Shown: positions 35,075 to 44,342, numbered from the stretch's first letter. The stretch is DNA of 64,000 bases from Pseudomonadota bacterium (GCA_021324855.1 JAJPIG010000026.1:152100-216099), one strand, 5' to 3'. Made by a program: numbers and translations. The notes: generated by a model not told the origin, from the letters alone.

Positions 35075-35589
35075 GCGTTTGCCTTCGCGCGATTGACGTT
35101 GGATGCGTTCTCGCGGCCATCGGCCGGCGTCAGATCCTGCAGCCCATAGCGCTGCAGGTAAAGCCGGCGCACGTCTTCCTCGCGCACGCCACGATTGAAC
35201 GTGTAAGCGGGCGACCATAATGGCAACGCCTGTTCGATTCTGATCGTCACGATGCCGTTGGCAGGGTACTGTCGACCTTCGCGCGTCCAGAAATCCTCCG
35301 CCACGGTTTTGTATAGTTCGCCCTCGGTCAGGACTTCAGCAACGCCTTTGAAGCGATAGCCGCGTCTGCGCAGATTATCGACGACGTTCACTTCAATGTA
35401 CGGATTCGCCTTGAGATTGCGAATCGTGTTGGGCGACGCGATGTCAACGAATACCAAATGATTGTCATCCAGGACCTTGGTGGACGCCTTGGGCGAGAGA
35501 TTCGGCCGTCCGTCAGGCGTCACGGTGGCCACGTACGTGAGCCGACATTCCGCCAGCAGCTTTTTCATGTCGTCATTGAGCATGCCCAT
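35071..35589 (-). CDS. pyridoxamine 5'-phosphate oxidase-fold (flavin split-barrel) protein
   Basis: A 172-residue protein starting at ATG 35589, 11 bases after an AGAGG element. The split barrel shows LTYVATVTPDGRPNLSPKAS, HLVFVDIASPNTIRNLKANP and VNVVDNLRRRGYRFKGVAEV, the usual pattern for FMN- or F420-binding members. A C-terminal extension of ~40 residues is polar. It is the middle gene of a cupin / split-barrel / AMP-binding operon. It could reduce or oxidise a small aromatic, or act as a flavin reductase; the substrate is unknown. Confidence 0.85.
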   Translation of the reverse strand: MGMLNDDMKKLLAECRLTYVATVTPDGRPNLSPKASTKVLDDNHLVFVDIASPNTIRNLKANPYIEVNVVDNLRRRGYRFKGVAEVLTEGELYKTVAEDFWTREGRQYPANGIVTIRIEQALPLWSPAYTFNRGVREEDVRRLYLQRYGLQDLTPADGRENASNVNRAKANA

Positions 35590-35600
35590 AGCCAAAACCT

Positions 35601-36242
35601 CTAAATGTCGACCTTGAAGCTGCCGGCGGTATCGCGATGCGGCACGAATTTCTTGCTGACCAGGCGGATATTCTCGGGGCCGCGCGGCTCCTCGAAGATC
35701 AGGTTGCGCTGCGCGGCAAGCAGCGGGAAATCCTGCACCGTCAGGATGATCGCCTGCTCGTCGCCGTCGTTGACGTGCTGATGATAGGTCCAGGCGGGAC
35801 AGAGCCAGGTGTCGCCTTTTGACCATTCGATTTTCGTCGGATCGGGATCGTCGTCGTTCTGCATCACGTCGAAGCCGACGCCCTGGATGACGTGGTAGAT
35901 CGCAAACGAATTATGTCGATGCGCCTTGAGCGCTTCACCCGGATTCAGAATGGTCATCCCGATCAGCGCGCCCGGCGCCGTGCCCATCATCTCTTCGGTG
36001 TCGTCATGAACCAGGATGATGAAGCGGCGGTCGGCGCCCGGGATCGGCGAGGTCGCGATCTCCTGGAGCATTTTGTGACAATCGGCCCAGTTCCAGCGCG
36101 CCGGGCGAATCGTCTTCGGCGCCGCCCGCGGATACCATTCGTCATCCGGCATCAGCCGCGTCCAGGCGAACTTCTCGCCGCGCTTGCGCACGTTGACGCG
36201 CTTGCCATCGAGAACCTTGTGCGCTTCCTTTTCGATTGCCAT
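35601..36242 (-). CDS. cupin-domain protein, possible dioxygenase-like
   Basis: A 213-residue cupin with a GGAGG ribosome-binding site eight bases before the ATG. Motif 1 reads LNPGEALKAHRHNSFAIYHV and motif 2 WSKGDTWLCPAWTYHQHVN, providing His residues for a metal. The layout resembles one cupin half of gentisate 1,2-dioxygenase-type proteins. Together with the split-barrel and ligase-like genes downstream (11-bp gap and 4-bp overlap), it suggests aromatic or acyl-CoA chemistry, as inference only. A promoter candidate lies 41-70 bp upstream. Confidence 0.8.
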   Translation of the reverse strand: MAIEKEAHKVLDGKRVNVRKRGEKFAWTRLMPDDEWYPRAAPKTIRPARWNWADCHKMLQEIATSPIPGADRRFIILVHDDTEEMMGTAPGALIGMTILNPGEALKAHRHNSFAIYHVIQGVGFDVMQNDDDPDPTKIEWSKGDTWLCPAWTYHQHVNDGDEQAIILTVQDFPLLAAQRNLIFEEPRGPENIRLVSKKFVPHRDTAGSFKVDI

Positions 36243-36282
36243 GGAAACCTCCGGGTGGACGATCGAAGGTGCTTTCGGTCAG

Positions 36283-36312
36283 ATGATAAGCCTCACCCGG
36301 TTTGACTTACAA
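36283..36312 (-). promoter_or_regulatory. candidate promoter for the cupin operon
   Basis: On the minus strand TTGTAA (36312-36307) and TATCAT (36288-36283) are spaced by 18 bp, upstream of the GGAGG-led cupin start. Confidence 0.4.
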
Positions 36313-36384
36313 CTCCGATGCGCAAGACGGCAGTCGAACGGAATTGCCGCGGAGCGGCTTCTCGGTTGAGCATTCCATGCGGTG

Positions 36385-38118
36385 TCACGGCTGCACAGAG
36401 CGCAGGATGTCAGTCTTCGTAACGATCCCGCGCGGCTTGCCATCGGGCCCTGTCACCATAAGCAACTGATGCGCGTGCTCGGTCAGGAGCAGCCGCAGCG
36501 CTTCGCTCAAATCACAGTCATCGGGCACGATCATGAGATTACGATCGGTCAACTCTCGGACCCGGGTGTCGTCCCAGCGATCGGATGGGACCTTGCTCAG
36601 CGACCAGATTCCGATTATGCCGATGGGCCGGTCGCCCTCATAAACCGGATAGACCGCATGGCGATGACGCGTTGCGATGCCTTCGGCAAATTCGCGGACG
36701 GTGCTTTCTGCTAAAACGGAGACTACCTGTGTGCGCATCACGTCGCGCACCGTCATCCGGCCGAGCTCCGCGATTCTCGTCACTTCGTGAGTCTGCTGAT
36801 CGCCGGACACTGAGGCTTCGCCCGAGACCGCGTAAGCGACGGCTGCGCCGATCAAGCTGGGAATCAGATATGAATGGCCGCCAGTTGCTTCCGCAACAAA
36901 AACCACCGCGGCGAGCGGCGTCTTGTATCCGCCCGCGATGAATGCCGCCATCCCAACGGCTGCGTACAAATCGTAGTTCGGCACCTGCGCGATGGTCTGC
37001 GCATAGGCAGAGCCGATGCACGCGCCGCTTAGGAACAACGGCACGAACATCGCGCTCACGCCGCCGAATCCGAGCGAGAAGAGCGTCGCGGCGAGCTTCA
37101 GAATCGCGAAGCAGGCGAGCTCGGTCGGACCGCGACGCTGGGTCAGGACCATGTTCACCGCCTCGTAGTTGGGACCGAGTGGGATGAGCCGGCCGGGAAA
37201 CAACTTGATGAAGAACAGGCCGCAAAGCGCGCTCAGAAGGCCCCCGATTACGAGTTTCAACGGATGGGGCAGGCGAAGATTGACGGCGAACTCGCGGACG
37301 CGCCGAAACGTGATCGCGAAAACCATCGAAGCGAGCCCGCACATCAACCCCAGCAGCGCCGACCATGCGAGATCGATCGCGGCAAAGTGCGCTTCGCCGA
37401 CAAAGCCGAACAACGGTTCCGCGCCGACGAACGCGACGAGTGTCGCGTAGGCCACGACGGACGCGATGAGCGAGGGAAGCAGCGCCTCGTGCGCAAGGTC
37501 ATCCTTGTATGGCATCTCGAGCGCGAACACGAGTCCGGTGAGCGGCGCGCGGAACACCGACGCCATTCCAGCCGCCGCACCGCTGATCAGCATGATGCGG
37601 CGGTCGCGGTATTCGAGCCGGATGTGCTTGAGCTTCGTCCAGAGCCATGAGCCGATCGCGCCGCCGGCGTAGATACTGGGGCCTTCGAGCGCAGCGCTGC
37701 CGCCCGTGCCGACGGTGGTCACAGCCGCGGCCAGCTTGGCCCAGAACGGACGTACATCGATGTCGCCCTGATGCTCGTGATAGGAGCGGATGATCTCTTC
37801 GGTCGAATGCTCATTCGGATCGGGTGTCAGGTATTGCATGATAATGCCGGTCACCAGGAACGCGCCGACCATGCAGGGGATGATCGCCCAATGATGAGAG
37901 AGATAGTAGGGAAGCAGTACCGCCCAGGCGCCGCGCAGGATCACGATCGTTATCAGCGTGATGATGATCCCGGTGACGACGCCGATAATCGGCGCGACCA
38001 GTAGCCATTTCTGAACGTCGCGTGAATAGGTTTGGGCGAGGTCCTCATGGACCAGGCTGACGCACTTCCGCAGAAGAATTGAATAGCGCGCCGGGCGCGG
38101 CTCATCCTGGTTGGTCAA
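36385..38118 (-). CDS. ClC-family chloride channel/transporter with CBS pair
   Basis: A 577-residue polytopic protein. The gating-glutamate motif is SAALEGPSIYAGGA (Glu145) and the GxFxP-type site is VSAMFVPLFLSGACIG. The first chloride-site motif GSGIP is replaced by EHSTEEII, as in a divergent prokaryotic subgroup. Residues ~450-577 form two CBS domains (RTQVVSVLAESTVREFAEG and a final KPRGIVTKTDILRSV), which probably sense nucleotides. It could be a channel or an H+/Cl- exchanger. It stands alone; an AT-rich region with a TATATT hexamer lies upstream. Confidence 0.92.
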   Translation of the reverse strand: MTNQDEPRPARYSILLRKCVSLVHEDLAQTYSRDVQKWLLVAPIIGVVTGIIITLITIVILRGAWAVLLPYYLSHHWAIIPCMVGAFLVTGIIMQYLTPDPNEHSTEEIIRSYHEHQGDIDVRPFWAKLAAAVTTVGTGGSAALEGPSIYAGGAIGSWLWTKLKHIRLEYRDRRIMLISGAAAGMASVFRAPLTGLVFALEMPYKDDLAHEALLPSLIASVVAYATLVAFVGAEPLFGFVGEAHFAAIDLAWSALLGLMCGLASMVFAITFRRVREFAVNLRLPHPLKLVIGGLLSALCGLFFIKLFPGRLIPLGPNYEAVNMVLTQRRGPTELACFAILKLAATLFSLGFGGVSAMFVPLFLSGACIGSAYAQTIAQVPNYDLYAAVGMAAFIAGGYKTPLAAVVFVAEATGGHSYLIPSLIGAAVAYAVSGEASVSGDQQTHEVTRIAELGRMTVRDVMRTQVVSVLAESTVREFAEGIATRHRHAVYPVYEGDRPIGIIGIWSLSKVPSDRWDDTRVRELTDRNLMIVPDDCDLSEALRLLLTEHAHQLLMVTGPDGKPRGIVTKTDILRSVQP

Positions 38119-38588
38119 GGCCGACCGCTTCTCCCCGGCTTCCGGCTCAGCGGGATGGTCTGCGAACGGAAATATAAAGCCATAAGCATCAGTCTGCAGA
38201 CAGGAAAGAGAGCGCGATCAGCCACGCATGTTAACCACCGAAGGCTGGTATGGCAATTATCCGAATTGGGAATTGCGCAGTGCATATCCAAGTCCTAATT
38301 TCCGGAATTTTCGCGAGAATCTTCATGGAAATTATTCACAAGCACCTTCGAAGGTTCGCGGCTCGGTAACTATTGGAGCAACGCCACCCGGTGTACTAGC
38401 ATCGATATGCGGAACGCTCACGAGAGCTGGGTGTGTCCATCGAGTCCGATGGGCCCCATATGTGCCGACAGCGAACGCGAGAATGTCGACTGACTCAACC
38501 TGGCCGATTCGGCCGTGATGGCAGCGTGCGTAACTTGTCAGAGATCACACGCCTGGCGCCTGCTTTTCGGTGGCCTTCGACGTTGCGG
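38119..38588. other. divergent gap between the ClC gene and a hypothetical gene
   Basis: About 470 bp, AT-rich from ~38160 to 38400. On the minus strand a TATATT hexamer (near 38170-38176) may be the -10 box of the ClC gene, without a clear -35. Short frames here look like chance. Nothing else recognisable. Confidence 0.4.
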
Positions 38589-39146
38589 ATGCGAGGGCAT
38601 CCGATGTTGGGCCTGATGCTCGCGATCGCGTTGGTCGTTGCTCCGCATTCCCAGCGGCTCATATTCCACGTTCAAGGCGAATCGATCCAGGTTACGCCTG
38701 AAAGCGAATTTCAGCCGACGCCGGCGACGTTCGCCAGCGGCGAGCGATCGTGCCCGTCGGTCAGCGACGTGGTTTCGCTCCGGAGTTGCCTTTCGAGACT
38801 CATGAGCGCGCCGTTTTCGACCGGCGCGATCCTGGCCAATTGCGAACGCGACGCGGCGAAGCTCGGATGCCGGAAGAGCCCGGAGAATCAGCTCGTATCG
38901 GTCCAAACGATCTACGATCTGACCGTCTCCGGGCAGAAGACCGACGAGTGCATGATCGCGAAGATCCGATTCGGCGACGATGATCGCTACGTGGATATGG
39001 CGTCGCTCCTGTTTCGGTCAGATTTGAAGCTGCCCGGTCTCTGCCGCACCAGGCCGTCGGTGAGAGTCCGAACGATGCGAATGCCGCCGGACGATCGCCT
39101 GTTGACCCGGACATTCATCGCAGGCCGCATAACGAAGGAGAGCTGA
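38589..39146 (+). CDS. hypothetical secreted or anchored protein
   Basis: A frame open from 38433; I start at ATG 38589, which puts a hydrophobic stretch (MLGLMLAIALVVAPHS) at the N-terminus as a signal or anchor; GTG 38526 and ATG 38604 are alternatives. The ~186-residue product has several cysteines (for example SERSCPSVSDVVSLRSCLSRL and LANCERDAAKLGC) that could form disulfides. No family is recognised, and the opposite strand is also open over much of it, so this is a tentative gene. Confidence 0.45.
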   Translation: MRGHPMLGLMLAIALVVAPHSQRLIFHVQGESIQVTPESEFQPTPATFASGERSCPSVSDVVSLRSCLSRLMSAPFSTGAILANCERDAAKLGCRKSPENQLVSVQTIYDLTVSGQKTDECMIAKIRFGDDDRYVDMASLLFRSDLKLPGLCRTRPSVRVRTMRMPPDDRLLTRTFIAGRITKES

Positions 39147-39234
39147 CGCCCCTGTCGTTGTTCTATCGAACAGTGGGTTCGGCCTCGGACGCGACGCCGA
39201 GTTCTTCGAACTTCCTGCTCGACCGCGATGGAAG

Positions 39235-39864
39235 CTATCTATTCTTTATTTTAGAAGCGTGCTGAATCTTCGCCATCATTTGTTCGGTGGTTAGCACTTG
39301 GGCAAACCGTTTGCCGAGCGTCGCCAGCGTCACCCGCTGCACCTCGTCGGCTGAAAGCTCGCCGATCCCGCTGGTGGCCGTCGCATCGCTCAGGAAAAAC
39401 ACGCGGAAATCACGGACGGCAGCCTCACGCGCCGTGGTCTCGCAACAGACGTTGGTCGCAATTCCGGTGATGATGAGAGTGTCGATGCCGCGATCCCGCA
39501 GAATCAGCTCGAGATCGGTGCCGTGAAACGCGCCGTAGCGCGGCTTTTCCAGAATGATGTCGTTGCGGTCGACAACGACCTCCTCGTGCAACTCCGCCTG
39601 CGGATTGCCCTTGCTGATGGCGCCCTCGCGGACGGCCGGAATGATTTCGCCCATCACGCCGATGTTGCTTCCGTCCGCTCGAACCACATGAAGTGTATGG
39701 ACGACGAGTACGCCGTTGCGCCGGCATAAGTCCGCAAGTTGATTTATTCGCGGAAGAATTTCGAATGCGCGCGGGGCCGCGAACGGCGAGTTCTCGATGA
39801 AGCATTTCTGCATGTCGACGTTGATCAAGGCCATCCGTTCGAGATTTACATCGAAATCAGCCAT
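39235..39864 (-). CDS. isochorismatase-fold cysteine hydrolase
   Basis: A 209-residue single-domain hydrolase with a complete catalytic triad: Asp17 in LINVDMQKCFIE, Lys107 in DIILEKPRYGAF, and Cys140 in GIATNVCCETTAREA with the preceding cis-peptide segment. The family includes nicotinamidases, N-carbamoylsarcosine amidases and isochorismatases. The second cysteine (CCET) is common in the carbamoyl-amidase-like members. No neighbour hints at the substrate. The ~270 bp upstream hold no clear promoter. Confidence 0.9.
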   Translation of the reverse strand: MADFDVNLERMALINVDMQKCFIENSPFAAPRAFEILPRINQLADLCRRNGVLVVHTLHVVRADGSNIGVMGEIIPAVREGAISKGNPQAELHEEVVVDRNDIILEKPRYGAFHGTDLELILRDRGIDTLIITGIATNVCCETTAREAAVRDFRVFFLSDATATSGIGELSADEVQRVTLATLGKRFAQVLTTEQMMAKIQHASKIKNR

Positions 39865-40135
39865 AAGTTCTCCCGCCGGGTATCAGATGAGCTGAAGGTC
39901 AAGCGATGCTCCGAAGCTATCATCCTGTCGCTTTCGGCACGATAGTTGACAGATCTCGAAAATTTGCGAGCGCAACCGTGCGCGACGCGGGACTCAATCC
40001 CGGGCGGGAGAAAACTTGTTTCCGTCGGATGCCAGCTCGTCAAGTACCCGATGCTTCCGGTGTTAACCGGGAGCATCGAGCGAATCTACGCTCGCGCCGT
40101 GCGAGATATTTCGGCGGACGCCGGACAAAACTTCA

Positions 40136-40966
40136 TCAGTACATCGAGTTCCGGTGTGATGACGACCCGTTCCCGGAGGCCTGATCGAGTCGCCTTGCGT
40201 GCGGAACGCGAAGCGTTGACGCGCCTGCGCGCGATACTGATACCAGCGATCTCATCGCGAAATTCAAAAGCAATCGCCGGAACCGTGTGCCCCGGCTGTT
40301 GAGCCGAGAGAAAATCTCAAGCAGATCCTGCAGGTTGGATCCGACGTGCGTCGTGCAAAGGGGCAGATGCCGCACCATACACAGGCGATGCATCACCTCG
40401 TATACCTGATCTTCTGTTTGTGATCGGCAGAGGCCGCGTCGTTTGAGCTGCAGCGCCATTTCGCGCAGCGCCGCGCGACCCTCTTCTCGCGCCGGATCAT
40501 GCGCCAGAATTTCGGCAACCGAAATCAGGCGGCCGGTCGGGTCCTCGATTTCACCATCGAACGAACACTGGAACACCGGCGGCGTCGCAGCCCCGATATC
40601 GAGACGCACGTCAAAATGGCGGATCAGATTGCGCCGATCCATCTCGCGCCGTCGCCACCAGGGCGGTTGCACTCCGAAGAGCAGACAGAGCGAGGTCAGG
40701 CGCTGTTGTCCGTCGGCGATCCAGGCGGCGCCATGGGCGGAAGCCGTCGATTCCCAGATCAGCAGGTTCCCAATCGGATAACCTCGCCATAAGGAGTCGG
40801 CGAGATCGCTCACCTGCGATGGACGCCAGACGAAGGCCCGCTGAAAATCGGGCATGTCCCAGCGCCCCTCGATCACCATTTCAACCGCTTCGCCACCAGT
40901 GACCGGAAGGTATCGATAACAATGGGCTATGCTCCGGTTGTAATCGCCTGCTTTGCTGGGAGACAT
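40136..40966 (-). CDS. DUF262 (ParB-like/GmrS-type) protein, C-terminally short
   Basis: A 276-residue protein with an intact N-terminal DUF262 domain: the WDMPDFQRAFVWRPSQV stretch and the ParB-like nucleotide motif ADGQQRLTSL. Homology continues to LLEIFSRLNSRGTRFR (~230), after which the sequence becomes Arg/Ser-rich and unlike the family; the DUF1524 HNH nuclease domain of GmrSD type IV restriction enzymes is missing. It may be a frameshifted remnant or a naturally short variant. It starts 11 bp after the end of EPS locus 2 on the same strand. Confidence 0.65.
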   Translation of the reverse strand: MSPSKAGDYNRSIAHCYRYLPVTGGEAVEMVIEGRWDMPDFQRAFVWRPSQVSDLADSLWRGYPIGNLLIWESTASAHGAAWIADGQQRLTSLCLLFGVQPPWWRRREMDRRNLIRHFDVRLDIGAATPPVFQCSFDGEIEDPTGRLISVAEILAHDPAREEGRAALREMALQLKRRGLCRSQTEDQVYEVMHRLCMVRHLPLCTTHVGSNLQDLLEIFSRLNSRGTRFRRLLLNFAMRSLVSVSRAGASTLRVPHARRLDQASGNGSSSHRNSMY

Positions 40967-40977
40967 TATGGTTCCCG

Positions 40978-42348
40978 TCAGTTTTCGATCACGCCTTGCG
41001 CGATCTCCTCGAGTGAGGCGGCTCGCAATTGCTTTTCCGCGGCGAAACGGAGCACTGAATCGAAATGGGCGAAGGAGCCCCGAGCGCGGGGCCGGAGCGC
41101 GGCAAAGCGCACCAGCCCGACGTCATACGGATGACAGGATGCGATGATTGGCAGGCCGAGTGCCGCCCGCGCAATCATCCGTTCGCGCGTCAGGCGCTCC
41201 GCAGGAAAGCGCTCGAGCACCGCAAATCGCTTCTGCCCGGCGCGCGAAAGCGATCGGGAAAAGTTGCCCGCGAGATTGCCGCCCTCGACTTCCATCCGAC
41301 GCTCCGCGGCTGTCCGCGCCATGGCGAGAAAACCTCGCTGTTCCAGAAAATCAACGCATCGGGGGGTGTCGCGCTCGAACGGGAAAATCATCACCGGTTG
41401 AAATCTCACCGCGTAGTCCGCGCAGACCTGCTCCACCAGCCGCAGTCCCGCAGCATACTCCGCGGCGAGATCGGTGATGGCCCGATGATCAACATGGCGT
41501 AGGAGCCCGTGCCAGACAAAACCCGCGCGGAAGGATTTCAAAACCGCTACGTAGCGGCGGCTCGGATGTGACTGGTCTGGCGTCCACGCAAAATCCACGT
41601 GTACGCCCGGGCAGACATGTTCGAGATGCCGGAAGAACGCGAGCACGCGCCCACCATTGAAATAGTCGAAGTCAGCGGGCCGGTCATCGATGACGATATT
41701 GAACCTGCTCTCGAGCGGTTGGGCTTTCCAGGCAATGCTTGCGGCCGCAAGTACGCCGACGCCGCCGGGCAACGTGGCGGCATTCTCGAGCATCGCCGGC
41801 AGCGGCATCCTGCGGGTCGCCGGCGTTAGATCGTAAATGACCGTCCCATTTCCGACTCGCACGATGAAGACCGAAGTGCGCTCGACTGTATCAGCGCAGC
41901 GCAACATCAGCAGTGGCTCTGCGGACTTTGGCAGATTAGATGCGGCCATCATGGTGAGCTCGAGCGTTCGCTCTTCGTTCCGCAAAGCAGCCGGCAGCAT
42001 CGGATGGTCCGTCAATCGGTAGCCGTTCGCCGCGTGATGCGCGATCGTGGCAATGCTTCCCTCGGCAAAGGGCGCCAGCGAAAAAGGCTGGTCAACGGCG
42101 AAGTCGCCCGTAACATGCAGAGTGGTCCCTTGCACGACGCTGCGCTTGAGACGGTTCTGGGCGGGCAATGAGAGGTGCGCCAGCCTGTCGAAGCTGATCG
42201 TGATGAGACTGGCCGCGGCGTTGACGTCCGCGGGCTGAGACTCGGCCGAGAACGCAAGCCGATCGATTCTCATGCCTCGTAGCTGCGCAACTTCCATCGC
42301 GACCGTGGGTGGACGCTCCTGATCGTCGATCAGCCAGCAACTAGCCAT
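40978..42348 (-). CDS. unknown EPS-locus protein, possible divergent polysaccharide deacetylase fold
   Basis: A 456-residue protein without signal peptide. The N-terminal ~190 residues are of unknown fold. From ~215 on, FNIVIDDRPADFDYFNGGR, FVWHGLLRHVDHRAI and VMIFPFERDTPRCVDFLE suggest a (beta/alpha) barrel like NodB/DUF2334 deacetylases, with Asp residues early and a His cluster in the middle. The canonical HxxxH motif is not clear, so the assignment is tentative. It overlaps the preceding dehydrogenase-like gene by 8 bp, tying it to the EPS operon. Confidence 0.55.
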   Translation of the reverse strand: MASCWLIDDQERPPTVAMEVAQLRGMRIDRLAFSAESQPADVNAAASLITISFDRLAHLSLPAQNRLKRSVVQGTTLHVTGDFAVDQPFSLAPFAEGSIATIAHHAANGYRLTDHPMLPAALRNEERTLELTMMAASNLPKSAEPLLMLRCADTVERTSVFIVRVGNGTVIYDLTPATRRMPLPAMLENAATLPGGVGVLAAASIAWKAQPLESRFNIVIDDRPADFDYFNGGRVLAFFRHLEHVCPGVHVDFAWTPDQSHPSRRYVAVLKSFRAGFVWHGLLRHVDHRAITDLAAEYAAGLRLVEQVCADYAVRFQPVMIFPFERDTPRCVDFLEQRGFLAMARTAAERRMEVEGGNLAGNFSRSLSRAGQKRFAVLERFPAERLTRERMIARAALGLPIIASCHPYDVGLVRFAALRPRARGSFAHFDSVLRFAAEKQLRAASLEEIAQGVIEN

Positions 42349-43111
42349 CTTGCACCCCGGTTTCGCGAGGTCGCTCCGACGCCGACGTCATGCCGAGTTC
42401 GGCGGCGCGGCGTTGATTTGACTCGAGAATTGCATCAAGCAGCACCGAAGGTGCGATACGCTGGAGCAGATGAATGTTGGGAATCACGCAATGACCGCCG
42501 ATAAAGCCCGGAAAATAACGGGTTGGCGGGAGAAATTTGATTTCCTCGAAGAAACCGATCACCTGCTCGTAATCGACCCCGAGTCGGCCGGCGTAACGAT
42601 TCAGTTCCTGGGCGAACGCGATCAAAGTGCCGAAGTACGTGGTTTCGGCGAGCTTCGCCAGTTCGAGCGCTTCAACCTGTGCGATGTGCCGAGTTCGCAT
42701 CCCAATCGCCTGGAAGAAGTCGCTTGCTGCCCGGGCCGCATCGGGATCAGGAGCCGCAATGAATTTCTCATAGTAAATCAAATCCCGCTTCATATTGGCG
42801 TGCTTGCCGCGCACGGGACTGAACGCGACCCGGTTTCCGCCGCGTCTCGCGATCGAACGGGTGGTGCCCGGGAGCACGGTGCTGTTGATTATGGTGAGGC
42901 GCGGCTTGAAACGTTCGAGATAGTGCAGCGCCGCCTCTTCGAACTGTTCGGCGGAACGGTATGGAATACAGAGATGCATGACGTCCACGGGACCGCTGTA
43001 ATCAAGCGGGTCAAGATCCTGACGCCAGACCGGGAAGGTCCGCTCGATCACGTCGGCCAAGGCGCCGCCCACTTCGCCCACACCAACTACCAAGGTCTCG
43101 TAAGATTGCAT
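42341..43111 (-). CDS. short nucleotide-sugar dehydrogenase-like protein lacking the C-terminal domain
   Basis: 256 residues, against ~430 for UDP-glucose/GDP-mannose dehydrogenases. The NAD loop is TLVVGVGEVGGALADVI, the central helix has KLAETTYFGTLIAFAQELNR with the catalytic Lys kept but the usual Asn changed to Thr, and the active-site Cys lies in GFIGGHCVIPN. The C-terminal UDP-sugar-binding domain is absent. It could dehydrogenate a carrier-bound or smaller substrate, or work with a partner. It may supply the uronic-acid step for the WbpB/D/E-like genes in this locus; that is inference. Confidence 0.75.
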   Translation of the reverse strand: MQSYETLVVGVGEVGGALADVIERTFPVWRQDLDPLDYSGPVDVMHLCIPYRSAEQFEEAALHYLERFKPRLTIINSTVLPGTTRSIARRGGNRVAFSPVRGKHANMKRDLIYYEKFIAAPDPDAARAASDFFQAIGMRTRHIAQVEALELAKLAETTYFGTLIAFAQELNRYAGRLGVDYEQVIGFFEEIKFLPPTRYFPGFIGGHCVIPNIHLLQRIAPSVLLDAILESNQRRAAELGMTSASERPRETGVQDG

Positions 43112-43162
43112 GATTCCTCCTGGCTAAGATGCCCCCCACTCCAACGTCAGTTCGGCCCAACG

Positions 43163-44338
43163 TTAGTTCGGCAAAACGTCGCGTGCGATTAGCGAATCCA
43201 CCGCTGCATAAAGCTCGCGACGCTGCCGCTCCCAGCTCAACTCGTGCGCGATGGTCCGTGCCCGTTGCGCCATCCGAACGCGCTGACCGGGATCTCGATA
43301 GAGGTCTTCGATCGCTTCGGCGAGTGCAGCGGGGTTTTCCGGGCTGAAGAACCGAACCGACCGAGAATCGAAATAGTGCTCGATGGTCCTGAGGCGCGCC
43401 GCAATAATTGGGATCTCGAGCGTCGCATATTCCAGCAGCTTCACCGGCAGCATCAGGTGAGTCGCGCTGCTCGCGTGATTGGGCACGATGCCAATGTCGG
43501 CCTGGCTCAGCAGCAGCGGAAGCTCACTAATCGGAACTGTCGGCACGAATTCGACATGGTTGTCGAGTTCCAGGTACCGGGCGAGCCGGCGTCCTTCGTC
43601 GAGGTAGTCGCCGCCGCCGATCACGCGCAGCCGAAATCCAGGGATGCGCCGCCGCAGCATACTGGCCGCGACCACCGCAGTGTCCAAGCCCAACCTTCGG
43701 GTTAACGTACCGTGGCACACTACGACGAAGCTGCCGTTCGCATGATGAGAGTTGTGCGGGGGCGAGAAAGTACGGGTGTCCGGAACATTCATCACCACCG
43801 AGATCTTTTGCTTAGGAATACCCGCCGCGACCAAACGATCCCGATGAAGTTCGTGGACCGCCAGCACCCGTGTAGCGATCGATGCGCTCGCTCGCTCCTG
43901 TGCAAGCAACAGACGGGCTCCGAGATCACCGCGACGCCCGCCGAACTTGTCTCGATACAGCTCCGGCATCGTGTCGTGGATATCGAGCAGGATTTTGCTG
44001 CCCATCAACCGCGGTCCAAGCGCACACAGTACGGCCGCGTCAGGCATCGTGCAGACGATCACGACGTCGTAGCGAGCGCTGCGGCTGAGTTGAATCGCCT
44101 TACGCGAGGCGAGCGCAAAGAACCGGAGGTAACTTCGGAGGTAACGTGTACGGCTCGAGCCGCGGTAGCGGGGAATCTCGAGACCAATCACATTTACCCC
44201 GTTAGTCTCACCCCACAAATTGCTGGCAAGGCACAGCACGTCCGTGGAATCGCCGCGCTCGGCGAGCGCTTCCGCGTGGCGCTTAACGCGTCCGTCGGTG
44301 AAATAATTCGTGTACGCAATAATCAGAATCCGGGCCAC
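43163..44338 (-). CDS. family 4 glycosyltransferase
   Basis: A 391-residue GT-B enzyme beginning at GTG 44338 (ARILIIAYTNYFTDGRVKRH). The middle has ILLDIHDTMPELYRDKFGGR. The second domain has VVCHGTLTRRLGLDTAVVAA, IVPNHASSATHLMLPVKLLE as donor loop and SPENPAALAEAIEDLY. The series resembles GT4 enzymes of exosortase-linked EPS loci. It follows the deacetylase gene by 4 bp and precedes the dehydrogenase-like gene by 51 bp. Donor unknown. Confidence 0.88.
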   Translation of the reverse strand: MARILIIAYTNYFTDGRVKRHAEALAERGDSTDVLCLASNLWGETNGVNVIGLEIPRYRGSSRTRYLRSYLRFFALASRKAIQLSRSARYDVVIVCTMPDAAVLCALGPRLMGSKILLDIHDTMPELYRDKFGGRRGDLGARLLLAQERASASIATRVLAVHELHRDRLVAAGIPKQKISVVMNVPDTRTFSPPHNSHHANGSFVVVCHGTLTRRLGLDTAVVAASMLRRRIPGFRLRVIGGGDYLDEGRRLARYLELDNHVEFVPTVPISELPLLLSQADIGIVPNHASSATHLMLPVKLLEYATLEIPIIAARLRTIEHYFDSRSVRFFSPENPAALAEAIEDLYRDPGQRVRMAQRARTIAHELSWERQRRELYAAVDSLIARDVLPN

Positions 44339-44342
44339 GCTC

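Noticed and set aside
34382..35149. Plus-strand frame overlapping the AMP-binding and split-barrel genes
   Set aside because: Antisense to genes with clear homology and coupled overlaps; composition not protein-like.
38228..38518. Short plus-strand frame upstream of the hypothetical secreted protein
   Set aside because: No ribosome-binding site, signal or recognisable fold in an AT-rich divergent gap.
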